From positions 1 to 27,850 of the IMG/VR virus record IMGVR_UViG_3300044701_002888: a DNA stretch of 27,850 nt. One strand, given 5' to 3'. A program made the position numbers and the translations under genes. Within the stretch, counting starts at the first letter, position 1. Each line of letters starts with the position of its first letter. Of this stretch, positions 15,234-22,620 are shown piece after piece. The notes below the pieces were generated by a model. The model was not told the DNA's origin. It saw only the letters and a list, made by a program, of their open reading frames with translations, and made no database searches. Source of the stretch: a virus.

Positions 15234-15735
15234 CGACGCGTTCTTCACCGACCACGGCACACGCGCCCGCTACAAGATCGGGTGCCGCTGCACCATCTGC
15301 GCCGACGCCTACGCCAGGTACAAGGAGTCGAACCGCCCCGGAGGCGACGATCTCCCGACCGCACCCGACCTGCCGACAGGGTGGATGGCCGACGGCGCCT
15401 GCAAAGGGATGGACACCATGGTGTTCTTCCCCGAGAAGGGCGACCACGCCGGCCTGCGCCACGCACGCGAAGTGTGCGGCCGTTGCACCGTCACCGAACA
15501 ATGCCTCGACTACGCGCTGCGAACCGGCACCCGGTTCGGGGTGTGGGGCGGCACCTCCGAACGGCAACGACGCGCCCTACGCCGAGACATCGGCGAGATC
15601 AGAGTCCGTCAAAGCACCCACGGCACCGACGGCGGCTACCGGCAACACCTCCGTGCAGGCACCACACCATGCTCGGCGTGCCGTGAAGCACACGCAGCGG
15701 TCAAGCGCCGTGAACGGCGAGGTGACGCCGCATGA
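15226..15735 (+). CDS. WhiB-family iron-sulfur protein flanked by two CxxC modules
   Basis: 169 residues from GTG 15226. The centre (about 54-120) is a WhiB domain: C59, then C84-G-R-C87, C93 as the four [4Fe-4S] ligands, followed by G105-V-W-G-G and a basic SERQRRALRR tail. WhiB proteins bind the primary sigma factor and redirect transcription, and a phage WhiB (TM4) is known to interfere with host WhiB2. Unusually, the domain sits between an N-terminal module H10-GT-RARY-KIG-C20-R-C22-TI-C25 and a C-terminal one H132-GT-DGGY with C149-SA-C152. These look like related small zinc modules. A host-transcription or superinfection function is likely. ATGA overlap joins it to the next gene. Confidence 0.88.
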   Translation: MSDDAFFTDHGTRARYKIGCRCTICADAYARYKESNRPGGDDLPTAPDLPTGWMADGACKGMDTMVFFPEKGDHAGLRHAREVCGRCTVTEQCLDYALRTGTRFGVWGGTSERQRRALRRDIGEIRVRQSTHGTDGGYRQHLRAGTTPCSACREAHAAVKRRERRGDAA

Positions 15736-15884
15736 CCGTCCAGGTCGACTCCGAGATGCTCCGCAAGTCGATCGAGGACCTGCTGGCGTTGGCGTTCCGC
15801 AACAGGGAAACCATCGCATCGCTCCGCCGCCAGATCCTTGACCTCACCGTCGAGCTCGAGATGGAACGGGCACGGCGGCAGTGA
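15732..15884 (+). CDS. Very small coiled-coil protein
   Basis: 50 residues from ATG 15732, overlapping the WhiB-fusion stop and the next GTG. It is one continuous helix (SEMLRKSIEDLLALAFRNRE, then a run of RQILDLTVELEMERARRQ) with heptad hydrophobics. Possibly an oligomerising partner of a neighbour. No family recognised. Confidence 0.5.
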   Translation: MTVQVDSEMLRKSIEDLLALAFRNRETIASLRRQILDLTVELEMERARRQ

Positions 15885-16222
15885 CCGGCACCGCAAAGCG
15901 CAAAGGCGACCGTGCCGAACTCGAAGCCGCCGAACTCCTCACCGGCCTGCTCGGCACACCGGTACGCCGCAAGCTCGGCGCAGGCCGCACCGACGACACC
16001 GGCGACCTCGACGGGGTACCCGGACACGTCATCCAAGTCGCCAACTGGACCGACCTCACCCAGGCGGTCCGTATCAAACCAGTCGCCGCAGAACAGCAGC
16101 GCATCAACGCCAATCAACGGCACGCCGCAACCCTGATCCGCCTCCGAGGCGGCCAATGGCGTGTCGTCCTCACACCCGAACAGTGGTCGACCTACCTCGA
16201 CCACGGGAAGGACCCCCAATGA
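15881..16222 (+). CDS. Hjc/VRR-like PD-(D/E)XK family protein with altered active site
   Basis: 113 residues from GTG 15881. The opening K-G-D-R-A-E13-L-E followed by VRRKLGAGRTDDTGDLDGV matches phage resolvase-like endonucleases (E in helix 1, then G-D42-x-D44-G). In these families the next strand is usually E-x-K followed by N; here it reads V-I-Q52-V-A54-N-W, so the Glu and Lys are replaced. The C-terminal part (ATLIRLRGGQWRVVLTPEQW) is conserved in style. It may be a catalytically altered, DNA-binding-only form or use other residues. Context (nuclease, SSB-like, helicase) suits DNA processing. Confidence 0.6.
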   Translation: MTGTAKRKGDRAELEAAELLTGLLGTPVRRKLGAGRTDDTGDLDGVPGHVIQVANWTDLTQAVRIKPVAAEQQRINANQRHAATLIRLRGGQWRVVLTPEQWSTYLDHGKDPQ

Positions 16223-16743
16223 GACACCGACACAACCCGAACTGGATCGCCGCAGCCAGCGTCCTCACCGCCATCGCCCTCGCACCCGTCGTGTTCGCCG
16301 ACAGCCCCGAAGCAACCGCACCGGCCACCGTGCCATCGACGACGCTGCCGACCACCACCACCGCTCACGTCGCGACCACCACCACCCAGGTCGTGACAAC
16401 CACCAGCACCACCACCACGACCACCACCATCCCGGCGGGCGACTGGTCGTGCCCCGACTGGCTCACCCTCGCCATCGAAGTCGGGTTCGCCGTCGACGAG
16501 CTCCCGATCGTCGACCGGCTCATCTTCCGCGAATCCAGATGCCAGCCCGACGCCTACAACGGTGACGACCCCAACGGCGGCAGCCGAGGCCTGATGCAGA
16601 TCAACGGCATCTGGTGCGAGTGGTACCTCCAGTCCCTCGACATCGTCGACACCTGCGACCAGCTGTACGACCCCGCCACCAACCTGCGCGCAGCGTTGGC
16701 GATCCGCAACCGTCAAGGCGGCTACGGGGCGTGGGGCCTGTGA
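16219..16743 (+). CDS. Secreted lysozyme-like / lytic transglycosylase protein
   Basis: 174 residues from ATG 16219, overlapping the previous stop. Residues 1-27 are a clear signal peptide (RHRHNPNW, then AAASVLTAIALAPVVFA). A Thr/Pro-rich linker covers about 32-72. The C-terminal domain (75-174) has the SLT/lysozyme-like pattern with F-R-E105-S-R-C (catalytic Glu) and GSRGLMQIN, plus several Cys that could form disulfides outside the cell. It would be exported and cut peptidoglycan glycan strands. Its place in the early operon, not the lysis cassette, suggests a role during lysogeny or early infection, such as wall remodelling or superinfection control. Confidence 0.75.
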   Translation: MRHRHNPNWIAAASVLTAIALAPVVFADSPEATAPATVPSTTLPTTTTAHVATTTTQVVTTTSTTTTTTTIPAGDWSCPDWLTLAIEVGFAVDELPIVDRLIFRESRCQPDAYNGDDPNGGSRGLMQINGIWCEWYLQSLDIVDTCDQLYDPATNLRAALAIRNRQGGYGAWGL

Positions 16744-17033
16744 ACACCAACACCGAACACCACGCCACACAACTCGCCGACGAGCTGCGGTTCATCGCCG
16801 GCGGGATGCGCACCGAACCCGCCGCACTCCACATCGCCGCCGACCTGCTCCTCGAGCTCACCGCCGAGAAGAACCGGCTTAAAGACGAACGCGACGAGCT
16901 GCGCCGCCTCCTCATGCACATGGTCAAAGCGTGGGCACGGTGGACCCCGACGCGCGGCTGCATCCGCATCGAGGAACAAGAACGGGCACTCGCTCGCTTC
17001 GACGAGCTATCCGCCAACTGGTGGAAAGGATGA
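16740..17033 (+). CDS. Small helical hypothetical protein
   Basis: 97 residues from GTG 16740, overlapping the previous stop. It is helical throughout with a central coiled coil (LLLELTAEKNRLKDERDELR). The C-terminus has several Trp (AWARWTP, ANWWKG). Similar-looking short proteins are common in actinophage early regions, but I do not recognise the family. It ends in an ATGA overlap. Confidence 0.5.
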   Translation: MNTNTEHHATQLADELRFIAGGMRTEPAALHIAADLLLELTAEKNRLKDERDELRRLLMHMVKAWARWTPTRGCIRIEEQERALARFDELSANWWKG

Positions 17034-17290
17034 CCATGACAATCGGGCTTGATTCGGTGCTGTGGCACATTGAGAGCGCAAAGGCGCTGGTCCGCAAGGC
17101 GAACGACGTCATCGATTCGCAGGCTGAAGAGATTGAGCGGCTACGCAAGGCAGGCGACGATGTCGTCCGGCAACTGCGGGAGATGATCGACCGAACGCTT
17201 GTTGAACAAGCGGCAATGCACGGGTCGATTGCCGTTGATGTCAAACCAATGAGAGCGGTCGCTAAATGGGAAGAGGCCCGCCGTGGCTGA
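17030..17290 (+). CDS. Small coiled-coil hypothetical protein, less GC-biased
   Basis: 86 residues from ATG 17030; a second ATG at 17036 has better spacing from AAGG (17026-17029) and may be used. The middle is a coiled coil (SQAEEIERLRKAGDDVVRQL). The codons are visibly less GC-biased (for example att, gat, aag, cgt) than those of the neighbours, hinting at separate origin. No family recognised. Confidence 0.5.
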   Translation: MTMTIGLDSVLWHIESAKALVRKANDVIDSQAEEIERLRKAGDDVVRQLREMIDRTLVEQAAMHGSIAVDVKPMRAVAKWEEARRG

Positions 17291-17798
17291 CACCCGAAAC
17301 GGTAGGGCACACACGCCCGAACCAGTAGCGCAAGAACACCCCGAGCGAAACCCAGTCACCGACAGGCTCCACACTGCAGCCGATACAGGCGACACGTCGC
17401 AGGCGTCGACCGTGACCGACCTAGTGACCAGGTTGGAGAAATGGGCGCACCACGCCCGACAGGCCGCCCAAGCCTGCAACGGCAACTTCACCACCGACCT
17501 CGAGGCCACCCTCACCGCCGCGGCCCACCACCTCAGCGGGCACACCACCAGCAGCGGAAACGGGAGCCCGAGACGTGCGGTTTCGGTAGCGCAAAGCAAC
17601 GACATCACCAACCGGCTGTGGCGCATCGCCGCCGACACCCAATGCGACTGCCACATCTGCGACACCGCCACCATCGCCGCCACCGTCATCGAACAACTCC
17701 GCGAGATCGGCGACGAGCTCGTCGCCGCCATCGAAGACCACGCATGGCTCAACGTCGACCGGCTCATCGGGCAATGGGACAACGCACGGCATGGCTGA
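17283..17798 (+). CDS. Hypothetical early protein with Cys/His cluster
   Basis: 171 residues from GTG 17283. The N-terminal 40 residues are polar and probably disordered, followed by a helical region (VTDLVTRLEKWAHHARQAAQ) and, around residue 122, C-D-C-H-I-C, a possible metal site. The C-terminal 40 residues are helical (VIEQLREIGDELVAAIEDHA). It overlaps both neighbours by eight bases. No function can be assigned. Confidence 0.5.
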   Translation: MADTRNGRAHTPEPVAQEHPERNPVTDRLHTAADTGDTSQASTVTDLVTRLEKWAHHARQAAQACNGNFTTDLEATLTAAAHHLSGHTTSSGNGSPRRAVSVAQSNDITNRLWRIAADTQCDCHICDTATIAATVIEQLREIGDELVAAIEDHAWLNVDRLIGQWDNARHG

Positions 17799-18405
17799 CC
17801 GGTCAACCCCTACCACCGAACCTTCAACCGGCACCGAAACCGTTCAAGGAAACAGGCCGGCAGCACCACGCCCCACACGCACCAGGCACGGCACACGGTC
17901 CCGCTACATGATCGGATGCCGCTGCCGTGATTGCACCCGAGCCAACACCGACTACGCCCGGCAACGAGAACGCCGCCAAGCACGCATCCGGTACGGCATC
18001 GAACCACCAGCGCCGCCACGGCTCGTCGACACCACCGAAGCCCGCGAACACATCCACTGGCTCCGCACCCAACGCATCGGGCTACGCACCATCGCCCAAC
18101 GCACAGGCCTCGGGCGGTCCGCACTCCAACAGATCGCCAACGGCACCCGCCAGCAAGCCCTCCGCAGCACCGTCAACGCCATCCTCGCCGTCAACAGCAC
18201 CCGCAAACCCGGGCACACCCTCGTCGACGCAACCCGCACCCTCCAACAACTCGACCAGCTGCTCCACCTCGGACACACCAAAGCCGAACTCGCACGCCGC
18301 CTCGGCGTCGGACGCACCCTCCAATACCGGCCCGGGCTCATCACCGAAACCACCCGCCGCAAAGTCGACGCACTCCACCAGGCGCTCACCGACCCGAACC
18401 GATGA
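17791..18405 (+). CDS. HTH protein with N-terminal HGT..GCRC..C module
   Basis: 204 residues from ATG 17791. Residues 33-60 carry H-G-T-RSRY-MIG-C43-R-C45-RD-C48, the same small module as in the WhiB fusion upstream, here followed by a basic RQRERRQARIR. Residues about 70-120 (RTQRIGLRTIAQRTGLGRSA) form a helix-turn-helix of the kind in resolvase-like or sigma-like regulators, and about 165-200 (HTKAELARRLGVGRTLQY) a second one. It is therefore a probable DNA-binding regulator with two HTH units. The first module may be a zinc site. Confidence 0.65.
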   Translation: MADRSTPTTEPSTGTETVQGNRPAAPRPTRTRHGTRSRYMIGCRCRDCTRANTDYARQRERRQARIRYGIEPPAPPRLVDTTEAREHIHWLRTQRIGLRTIAQRTGLGRSALQQIANGTRQQALRSTVNAILAVNSTRKPGHTLVDATRTLQQLDQLLHLGHTKAELARRLGVGRTLQYRPGLITETTRRKVDALHQALTDPNR

Positions 18406-18551
18406 TCGAACCCGTCCGCGTCCGCTGCCCCCGCTGCAACAACTGGGCCGACATCCCCCGCATCGCAGCCGCCACCGCCACCTGCAACAACCACACCGCC
18501 CACCACCACACCCGCGGCGAACACATGACCATCGAGGAGCACCCGAAATGA
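18402..18551 (+). CDS. Mini zinc-ribbon protein
   Basis: 49 residues from ATG 18402, ATGA-coupled on both sides. C9-P-R-C12 near the start and C-N-N-H then HHH later suggest a one-metal ribbon. No family recognised; coding is supported mainly by overlap with both neighbours. Confidence 0.45.
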   Translation: MIEPVRVRCPRCNNWADIPRIAAATATCNNHTAHHHTRGEHMTIEEHPK

Positions 18552-19126
18552 GTATCGAACTTGGCGGAACAGCCGACTGGCGCGACAACCCCACGTTCGA
18601 CCGAGTCGAAGACGTTGCCGGGACATTCGCGACAGAAGAAGAAGCTGCCAACTGCTTCGATTCAATCATCGAGGCGTCAGGTCTGTTCGATGTCGAACAC
18701 GAAGTGTCATCTTCTAGCGGGCGCTTTCGCATTGACCGTCTGGTCTACCCAAACGATGTCGCCCGCCAATTCGGCTGGACAATCGGTGCTGTCGGCGTAG
18801 AACTCAAGCGCGGTGGAATCAAGATTGGTCCCGCGCTATGCCAAGCACTCGACTATCGAGACGCTGACTTTCATTCAGCCACCAACGGTCTCATCCGCCC
18901 ATCGTTTGTCTTCGTATTCCCGTACATGGCAGATGCGAGTGGCGCATTCCAATCGGTACTCCTACACAAGCGCATCGGCGGTGCATTGCCAGTGCGAAAC
19001 GGGATTCGCTTCCGGTGCGGAAGCAGAACAGTTGCGTACGTCGATGCCGGCGGTTGGTTGGAGTTCGGCAACGTCAACTTCGGCCTCAAACAGGGCAGCA
19101 GATCATCACGGAGGTGGGACGAGTGA
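18548..19126 (+). CDS. PD-(D/E)XK nuclease-like protein, lower-GC insert
   Basis: 192 residues from ATG 18548. The order of E50 (DVEHEV), R-I-D63, then V-G-V-E85-L-K87 and Q99-A-L-D-Y fits the restriction-endonuclease-like core (E, D, ExK, Q). It therefore probably cleaves or nicks DNA. Base composition drops visibly compared with the very GC-rich genes either side, with codons such as att, aaa, tct and ttt, suggesting recent arrival as cargo. Neither a methylase nor a specificity domain is near, so a restriction-modification pair is not supported. It could be a self-contained defence nuclease, a Vsr-like enzyme or a replication nuclease. Confidence 0.6.
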   Translation: MSIELGGTADWRDNPTFDRVEDVAGTFATEEEAANCFDSIIEASGLFDVEHEVSSSSGRFRIDRLVYPNDVARQFGWTIGAVGVELKRGGIKIGPALCQALDYRDADFHSATNGLIRPSFVFVFPYMADASGAFQSVLLHKRIGGALPVRNGIRFRCGSRTVAYVDAGGWLEFGNVNFGLKQGSRSSRRWDE

Positions 19127-21399
19127 CCGCCGACCCTGCACCGGAGCTCCTCGACTGGGCGCTCACCTACAGCCGACGCGGAATGGAACTGTTCCCCGTC
19201 AACCCCAACACCAAAGCCCCCCTCACCGAGAACGGCTTCAAAGACGCCACCAGCGACCCCGACCGCATCCGCGACTGGTGGCACCAGCACCCACGCGCCC
19301 TCATCGGCTGCCGGGTACCCGAACACACCGTCATCCTCGACATCGACCCACGCCACCACGGGCACACCACCTGGGCCGCCCTCGAGAAAGAAATCGGGGC
19401 CATCCACACCGGACGCGAACACCGATCCGGGCGCGGCGACGGCGGCCGCCACCTCTGGTTCAACCACCCCGGACAACAACTCAACACCAAAGCCCTCAAC
19501 GAATGGGCACGCGACCACGGCGTCGGCGAACCAGTCGGCAACACCCGATGGACATGCGGCATCGACATCCTCCACCACGACCTCCGCTACACCATCCTCC
19601 CACCCTCACCACACCCCGAAACAGGAAGCCCCTACCACTGGCACCAAGGCGGCGAACCCGCCACCATGCCACGCCCCCTCATCGACCTCCTCTCCCAACA
19701 AACCACCCACGCACCACGCCCCATCCCCGGCGTCCGCATCGCCGACGGCGACGGCCCCGCCGACTGGTACTCCGCCAACCACTCCTGGCACGACATCCTC
19801 ACCCCCGCAGGCTGGGTCCTCGTCCAAGGCGACGGCGACAGCGACGGCTCCAAATGGCGGCACCCCAACGCCTCCGCCCAATCATCCGCCAGCGTCCGCC
19901 ACGGCACCCTGTTCGTCTACAGCCCCAACACCGACTTCGACACCACCGAACCCGGCAGCCCATCCGGCTACACCCGGTTCCACGCCTACGCAGTCCTCGA
20001 ACACCGCGGCGACATGAAAGCAGCCGCCAGCACCGTCCGACGCGCCATGCAACCCGCCGCACCAGCAACTGTGCGCACCCCACCCACCAACATCAACCCC
20101 GACACCGGCGAAATCCTCGTCCCCGGACACCTCGACGACACCTTCTGGGAAGCACGCCCCGCACTCACCCACATCCGACAAGCAGCCCGCTCACGGCTCG
20201 TCGCACCAGCAGCCGTCCTCGGCTGCGTCCTCGCCCACGTCGCCGCCTTCACACCACCCTCCACCTGCCTCCCACCCACCGTCGGCTCCCACGCCCCACT
20301 GTCCACCTACATCGCCCTCAGAGGCCGCTCAGGGGCCGGCAAATCATCCCCAGCAGCCTGCGCCCGAGACCTCCTCCCACACACCCCACCAGGACGCATC
20401 GGACCCATCGCCCTCGGCTCCGGCGAAGGCCTCGTCGAAGCATTCATGGACCTCACCGAAGAACGCGACGACAACGGCAAGACACGCAAAGTGAAACGCC
20501 AAACCCGCCAAGGCGCCCTGTTCAGCCTCGACGAAGGACAAGCCCTCGCCGAGCTCGCAGCCCGCAAAGGGTCCACCATCATGTCCGTCCTCCGCACCGC
20601 ATGGTCCGGCGGCGACCCCGGGCAAGCCAACGCATCCATCGAAACACGACGCAGCCTCAAACCCGGCAGCTACCACGTCGGACTCATCAGCCTGTGGCAA
20701 GACCGCGCCGCCGGCCAGCTCCTCGCCGACGTCGACGGCGGCACCCCACAACGCTTCGTGTGGCTCACCACCGACGACACCGACGCCACCGACAACACCC
20801 CCGAATGGCCCGGGACGCTCAACTGGGAACCAGCCAACGGCATCCTCCTCGGCGGCGACTGGGGACGCCACGAAATGGGCGTCGACCCCGCCATCACCAC
20901 CGAAGTCAAAGCCGCACGCATCGCCGAACTACGCGGCGAAACCACCCCCGACCCGCTCGACAGCCACCGCCGGCTCGTCAAGCTCAAAGTCGCCGGGCTC
21001 CTCGCCCTGCTCGACATGCGCCACAACATCACCCTCGACGACTGGGAACTCGCCGAACGCATCATGGGCTCCTCCGACGACACACGCCGGTGGATCATCG
21101 CCGAGAACGCACGCGCCGCCGCCCACACCGACACCGCAGCAGCCGAACGAACCGCCCAACGCGACTCCATCGTCGAAGACGCAGCCCGGGCCCGATCGCT
21201 CGACAACGCCATCCGAGCCGTCATCAAAGTCGCCCGCAAACACGCACCCGGAACGTTCACTCGGCGTGAGGTTTCGCGGGCCATCGCATCGCGTGACCGG
21301 GAACGAATCACCGTCGACGAAGCCCTCGAGCACGCCGAAACCAGGGGACAGATCCGCAAAGTCGACGCCAACGAATGGGCCCTCAAGGACCCCAAATGA
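19123..21399 (+). CDS. Primase-polymerase / helicase fusion
   Basis: 758 residues from GTG 19123, with GGAGG at 19110-19114. Residues about 8-190 are a bifunctional prim-pol domain of the archaeo-eukaryotic type: the GMELFPVNPNTKAPL opening, catalytic D73-I-D75, and later GGRHLWF. The second half holds a P-loop ATPase with Walker A G401-RSGAGK407-SS and Walker B LFSLD470-E471, typical of phage/plasmid primase-helicases. The last 90 residues resemble a winged helix (TRREVSRAIASRDRERITVD). It would unwind DNA and make primers, the core of phage replication. The repeat arrays directly after its stop make a likely origin. Confidence 0.87.
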   Translation: MTADPAPELLDWALTYSRRGMELFPVNPNTKAPLTENGFKDATSDPDRIRDWWHQHPRALIGCRVPEHTVILDIDPRHHGHTTWAALEKEIGAIHTGREHRSGRGDGGRHLWFNHPGQQLNTKALNEWARDHGVGEPVGNTRWTCGIDILHHDLRYTILPPSPHPETGSPYHWHQGGEPATMPRPLIDLLSQQTTHAPRPIPGVRIADGDGPADWYSANHSWHDILTPAGWVLVQGDGDSDGSKWRHPNASAQSSASVRHGTLFVYSPNTDFDTTEPGSPSGYTRFHAYAVLEHRGDMKAAASTVRRAMQPAAPATVRTPPTNINPDTGEILVPGHLDDTFWEARPALTHIRQAARSRLVAPAAVLGCVLAHVAAFTPPSTCLPPTVGSHAPLSTYIALRGRSGAGKSSPAACARDLLPHTPPGRIGPIALGSGEGLVEAFMDLTEERDDNGKTRKVKRQTRQGALFSLDEGQALAELAARKGSTIMSVLRTAWSGGDPGQANASIETRRSLKPGSYHVGLISLWQDRAAGQLLADVDGGTPQRFVWLTTDDTDATDNTPEWPGTLNWEPANGILLGGDWGRHEMGVDPAITTEVKAARIAELRGETTPDPLDSHRRLVKLKVAGLLALLDMRHNITLDDWELAERIMGSSDDTRRWIIAENARAAAHTDTAAAERTAQRDSIVEDAARARSLDNAIRAVIKVARKHAPGTFTRREVSRAIASRDRERITVDEALEHAETRGQIRKVDANEWALKDPK

Positions 21400-21400
21400 G

Positions 21401-21620
21401 GGTGTCGGACGGTGTCGGACGCGTCGGACGGTGTCGGACGCTGTCGGACGGAAAGCGTCCGACACTTTCTCACACAGAGTGTTCAGCACTCACAGAATCT
21501 CACAGAGAGTATAAAAAATGAGCATTTAATAACTTCGCGTGCGAGGTCCGACAACAGAAAGCGCCACAGCGTCCGACAAGCGTCCGACACCGTCCGACGC
21601 GTCCGACACCGTCCGACACC
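21401..21620. other. Candidate replication origin: two inverted iteron arrays flanking an AT-rich core
   Basis: Left array: GTCGGAC at 21404, 21414, 21423, 21433 and 21443. Right array: the complement GTCCGAC at 21571, 21582, 21592, 21601 and 21611. Extra inverted copies lie at 21457 and 21546. Bases 21401-21450 are the reverse complement of 21570-21620 with a single extra A at 21580 or beside it, so the arrays form a 50-bp near-perfect inverted repeat. The roughly 120 bases between are AT-rich, with agtataaaaaatg at about 21508 and catttaataact from 21523. Ten-base phasing puts protein sites on one DNA face. This is the usual make-up of an iteron origin, next to the primase-helicase. Confidence 0.72.
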
Positions 21621-21644
21621 CCAACCAACCAAGACAGAGGAACG

Positions 21645-22118
21645 ATGCGCAAACTCACCGACACCATCACCCGGCTCGACGCCAACGTCCGCCACATCAC
21701 CCGACACGCCACCACAGCCGACCGGCAAATCCGAACATCACTCTCCGTAGCCGACGGCTACCCCACAGCCACCAGCCTCGGCCGCACCAGCGGCGGCGGC
21801 AGCGAACTCACCTCCGTCGAAGCAGCCGCCGACAAACGACTCGCCCTCGGCGACGCACGCACCGAACACCTCCGCCAGCTCCTCGAGCAAGCCGAACAAC
21901 TCACCTACAACATCGTCAACCTCGTCAACAGCTGGCTCCCCACCCCCGAACGATCCACCAACGACCGGTGCTCCGGCGGCGGATCACTCCCAGGCGCACT
22001 CGACTGGGGTCGCCCGGACTGCACCAACATCGGCACCTCAAGACGTGCCGGCCTGTGCGACGCCTGCTACATGCGCTGGAAGCGGTGGGAACGCGACGAC
22101 GGGCCGAGCGCCGCGTGA
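21645..22118 (+). CDS. Hypothetical protein with C-terminal Cys cluster
   Basis: 157 residues from ATG 21645, with AGAGGAAC upstream. The N-terminal two thirds are helical (VEAAADKRLALGDARTEHLR, then LLEQAEQLTYNIVNLV). The C-terminal third has C104, C121 and then L-C-D-A-C-Y-M-R-W, likely a zinc finger. Similar proteins appear in actinophage early regions; I cannot name the family. Being the first gene after the iteron arrays, it could be an origin-binding or replication accessory protein, and this is only position-based. Confidence 0.6.
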   Translation: MRKLTDTITRLDANVRHITRHATTADRQIRTSLSVADGYPTATSLGRTSGGGSELTSVEAAADKRLALGDARTEHLRQLLEQAEQLTYNIVNLVNSWLPTPERSTNDRCSGGGSLPGALDWGRPDCTNIGTSRRAGLCDACYMRWKRWERDDGPSAA

Positions 22119-22133
22119 CCATCCACGTGCGTG

Positions 22134-22161
22134 TTACCACTTTCTGCTAGAACGCTGTAGT
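22134..22161 (+). promoter_or_regulatory. Weak promoter candidate before the packaging genes
   Basis: TTACCA (22134-22139) and TGTAGT (22156-22161) with a 16-base spacer match four of six consensus bases each. It lies in the 72-base gap before the HNH gene, where late transcription could start. No other strong promoter was seen here. Confidence 0.22.
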
Positions 22162-22190
22162 TCCCAGCAGTGGGTCGAGCGGGGTGCACG

Positions 22191-22469
22191 ATGAAACCAT
22201 CGCACCGCCGCGGTTCCCACGGGCAGAAAGCTGCCAAGCGGGTCGTCGACGCCGCTAAGGCCAACCCGCACACACTGTGCTGGCGCTGCGGTCGCACCCT
22301 CGAGCAGCACCCACCGCACAAGTCGGGGCGGCCAGCGTTCTGGACGGCCGGGCACACCGTCGACACGTCGTCAACCTGCCCGCTGCTGCCGGAGGCAAGC
22401 GTGTGCAACTTCTCCGCTGGCGGCCGGATGCAGCGTGCTCACGGCCTGGACTCGACGAGGAGCTGGTGA
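22191..22469 (+). CDS. HNH endonuclease of the packaging module
   Basis: 92 residues from ATG 22191. The signature is C-W-R-C-G near residue 30, then W-T-A-G-H, and PEASVCNFSAGG with the Asn and Cys that complete a zinc-stabilised HNH site. Small HNH proteins just before the terminase genes of HK97-type phages are known to stimulate cohesive-end cleavage by terminase. That is the likely role. The N-terminus is basic (KPSHRRGSHGQKAAKR), fit for DNA binding. Confidence 0.72.
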   Translation: MKPSHRRGSHGQKAAKRVVDAAKANPHTLCWRCGRTLEQHPPHKSGRPAFWTAGHTVDTSSTCPLLPEASVCNFSAGGRMQRAHGLDSTRSW

Positions 22470-22620
22470 CGGTCACGGTTTCATGCAGTCGATTCTGCAT
22501 GATCATGCACCGAGTTTTTCACTCTCCGTGACATCACGGAAGACCCAGCGAACTTCTCTCTCCCTCCCCAGCACGGAGGGGGCTGGAAAGCCCTGTGCCG
22601 CAAGGGTTTGCGAGCGGCAC
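22466..22620. other. Palindrome-rich interval, candidate cos/pac site
   Basis: The 243 bases between HNH and terS have no gene. They hold GTGAC/GTCAC (22466-22470 with 22472-22476), CATGCAG/CTGCATG (22482-22488 with 22495-22501), CCGTGA/TCACGG (22526-22531 with 22534-22539), GGGCT/AGCCC with a GGAA loop (22580-22593), and GTGCCGC/GCGGCAC (22595-22601 with 22614-22620). TGCATG recurs near 22688-22702. Dyads between HNH and terminase genes are where cohesive-end phages have their cos site. Confidence 0.45.

Noticed and set aside
18813-21269. A very long plus-strand frame of 818 codons
   Set aside because: It reads the prim-pol gene out of frame. The product is almost only Arg, Pro, His and Thr with no domain, while the overlapping frame carries prim-pol and Walker motifs.
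21401-21620. CRISPR-like array
   Set aside because: Units are only 7-10 bases with no spacers, and the two halves face each other. It fits iterons, not CRISPR; no cas genes apart from a RecB/Cas4-like fold are present.
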